Shown piece after piece: positions 15,119-15,199 of a stretch of DNA of 15,199 bases. The position numbers were made by a program, and so were the translations under genes. The stretch comes from Verrucomicrobiales bacterium (GTDB lineage: Bacteria; Verrucomicrobiota; Verrucomicrobiia; Verrucomicrobiales; DEV007). The stretch lies in assembly GCA_022424805.1 (NCBI GenBank), contig JAKMGR010000058.1, positions 1 to 15,199 of the forward strand, read 5' to 3'. The notes below the pieces were generated by a model, which was not told the DNA's origin, did no database searches, and worked only from the letters and a program-made list of their open reading frames with translations. Position 1 is the stretch's first letter. Each line of letters opens with the position of its first letter.

Positions 15119-15199
15119 TCAGGATAGAGCTTTCGTCGCAATCGCCATCAATGTCTGAAAGTGGGGCGGATCTACCTCGCGATCAACCACAGAGATGTC
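15119..15199 (-). CDS. Possible 3' end of a gene cut by the window edge
   Basis: The minus strand is open in one frame from the window edge to a TGA at 15121-15119, giving 26 codons that end HFQTLMAIATKALS. The other two minus frames are closed by stop codons within 27 bases of the edge. The stop lies 13 bp before the DUF2233 ATG, a normal operon spacing. The stretch is too short to assign a family, and an open frame of this length can occur by chance. Confidence 0.4.
   Translation of the reverse strand, partial: DISVVDREVDPPHFQTLMAIATKALS

Overview
The window looks like a chromosomal segment of a Verrucomicrobiota bacterium; Planctomycetota is the main alternative. The evidence is a DUF1549/DUF1553 protein with its DUF1501 partner, two small ECF sigma factors of the Rhodopirellula/Verrucomicrobium type, each followed by a FecR-LamG membrane protein, and the near absence of Shine-Dalgarno sequences. 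I see no phage, transposon, CRISPR, tRNA or rRNA, and no gene-free stretch longer than 300 bases.

Layout. 61-945 (+): EamA/DMT transporter. 973-4831 (-), read leftward: purE, purK, ECF sigma factor 1 and FecR-LamG protein 1. purE-purK and sigma-FecR are each joined by an ATGA stop/start overlap. 4832-5122: divergent intergenic region with a promoter candidate and an inverted repeat. 5123-6399 (+): GNAT acetyltransferase and TatD-type hydrolase, also joined by ATGA. 6393-8102 (-): cytosolic PAS/histidine kinase/receiver hybrid, convergent with tatD and overlapping it by 7 bp. 8103-8339: hairpin-rich region holding the kinase leader and a strong intrinsic terminator for the operon to its right. 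8340-14215 (-), read leftward: ECF sigma factor 2, FecR-LamG protein 2, a promoter candidate, the SHD1-DUF1549-DUF1553 protein, DUF1501 and the terminator. 14311-15105 (-): secreted phosphodiester-glycosidase-like protein (DUF2233/NAGPA). A possible truncated gene runs off the right edge.

How the genes may work together. PurE and PurK carry out the two-step carboxylation of aminoimidazole ribonucleotide in purine synthesis. Each sigma/FecR-LamG pair has the architecture of an ECF sigma factor with a membrane anti-sigma factor: a cytosolic N-terminus, one membrane helix, then FecR and a lectin-like LamG domain outside the membrane. The second pair lies directly upstream of two exported proteins, DUF1549/DUF1553 and DUF1501, whose codon use is strongly skewed towards C-ending codons. 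The likely promoter of that pair resembles the likely promoter of sigma factor 2. I infer a surface-sensing regulatory circuit that controls an abundant envelope protein pair of unknown biochemical function. This is the most interesting system in the window.
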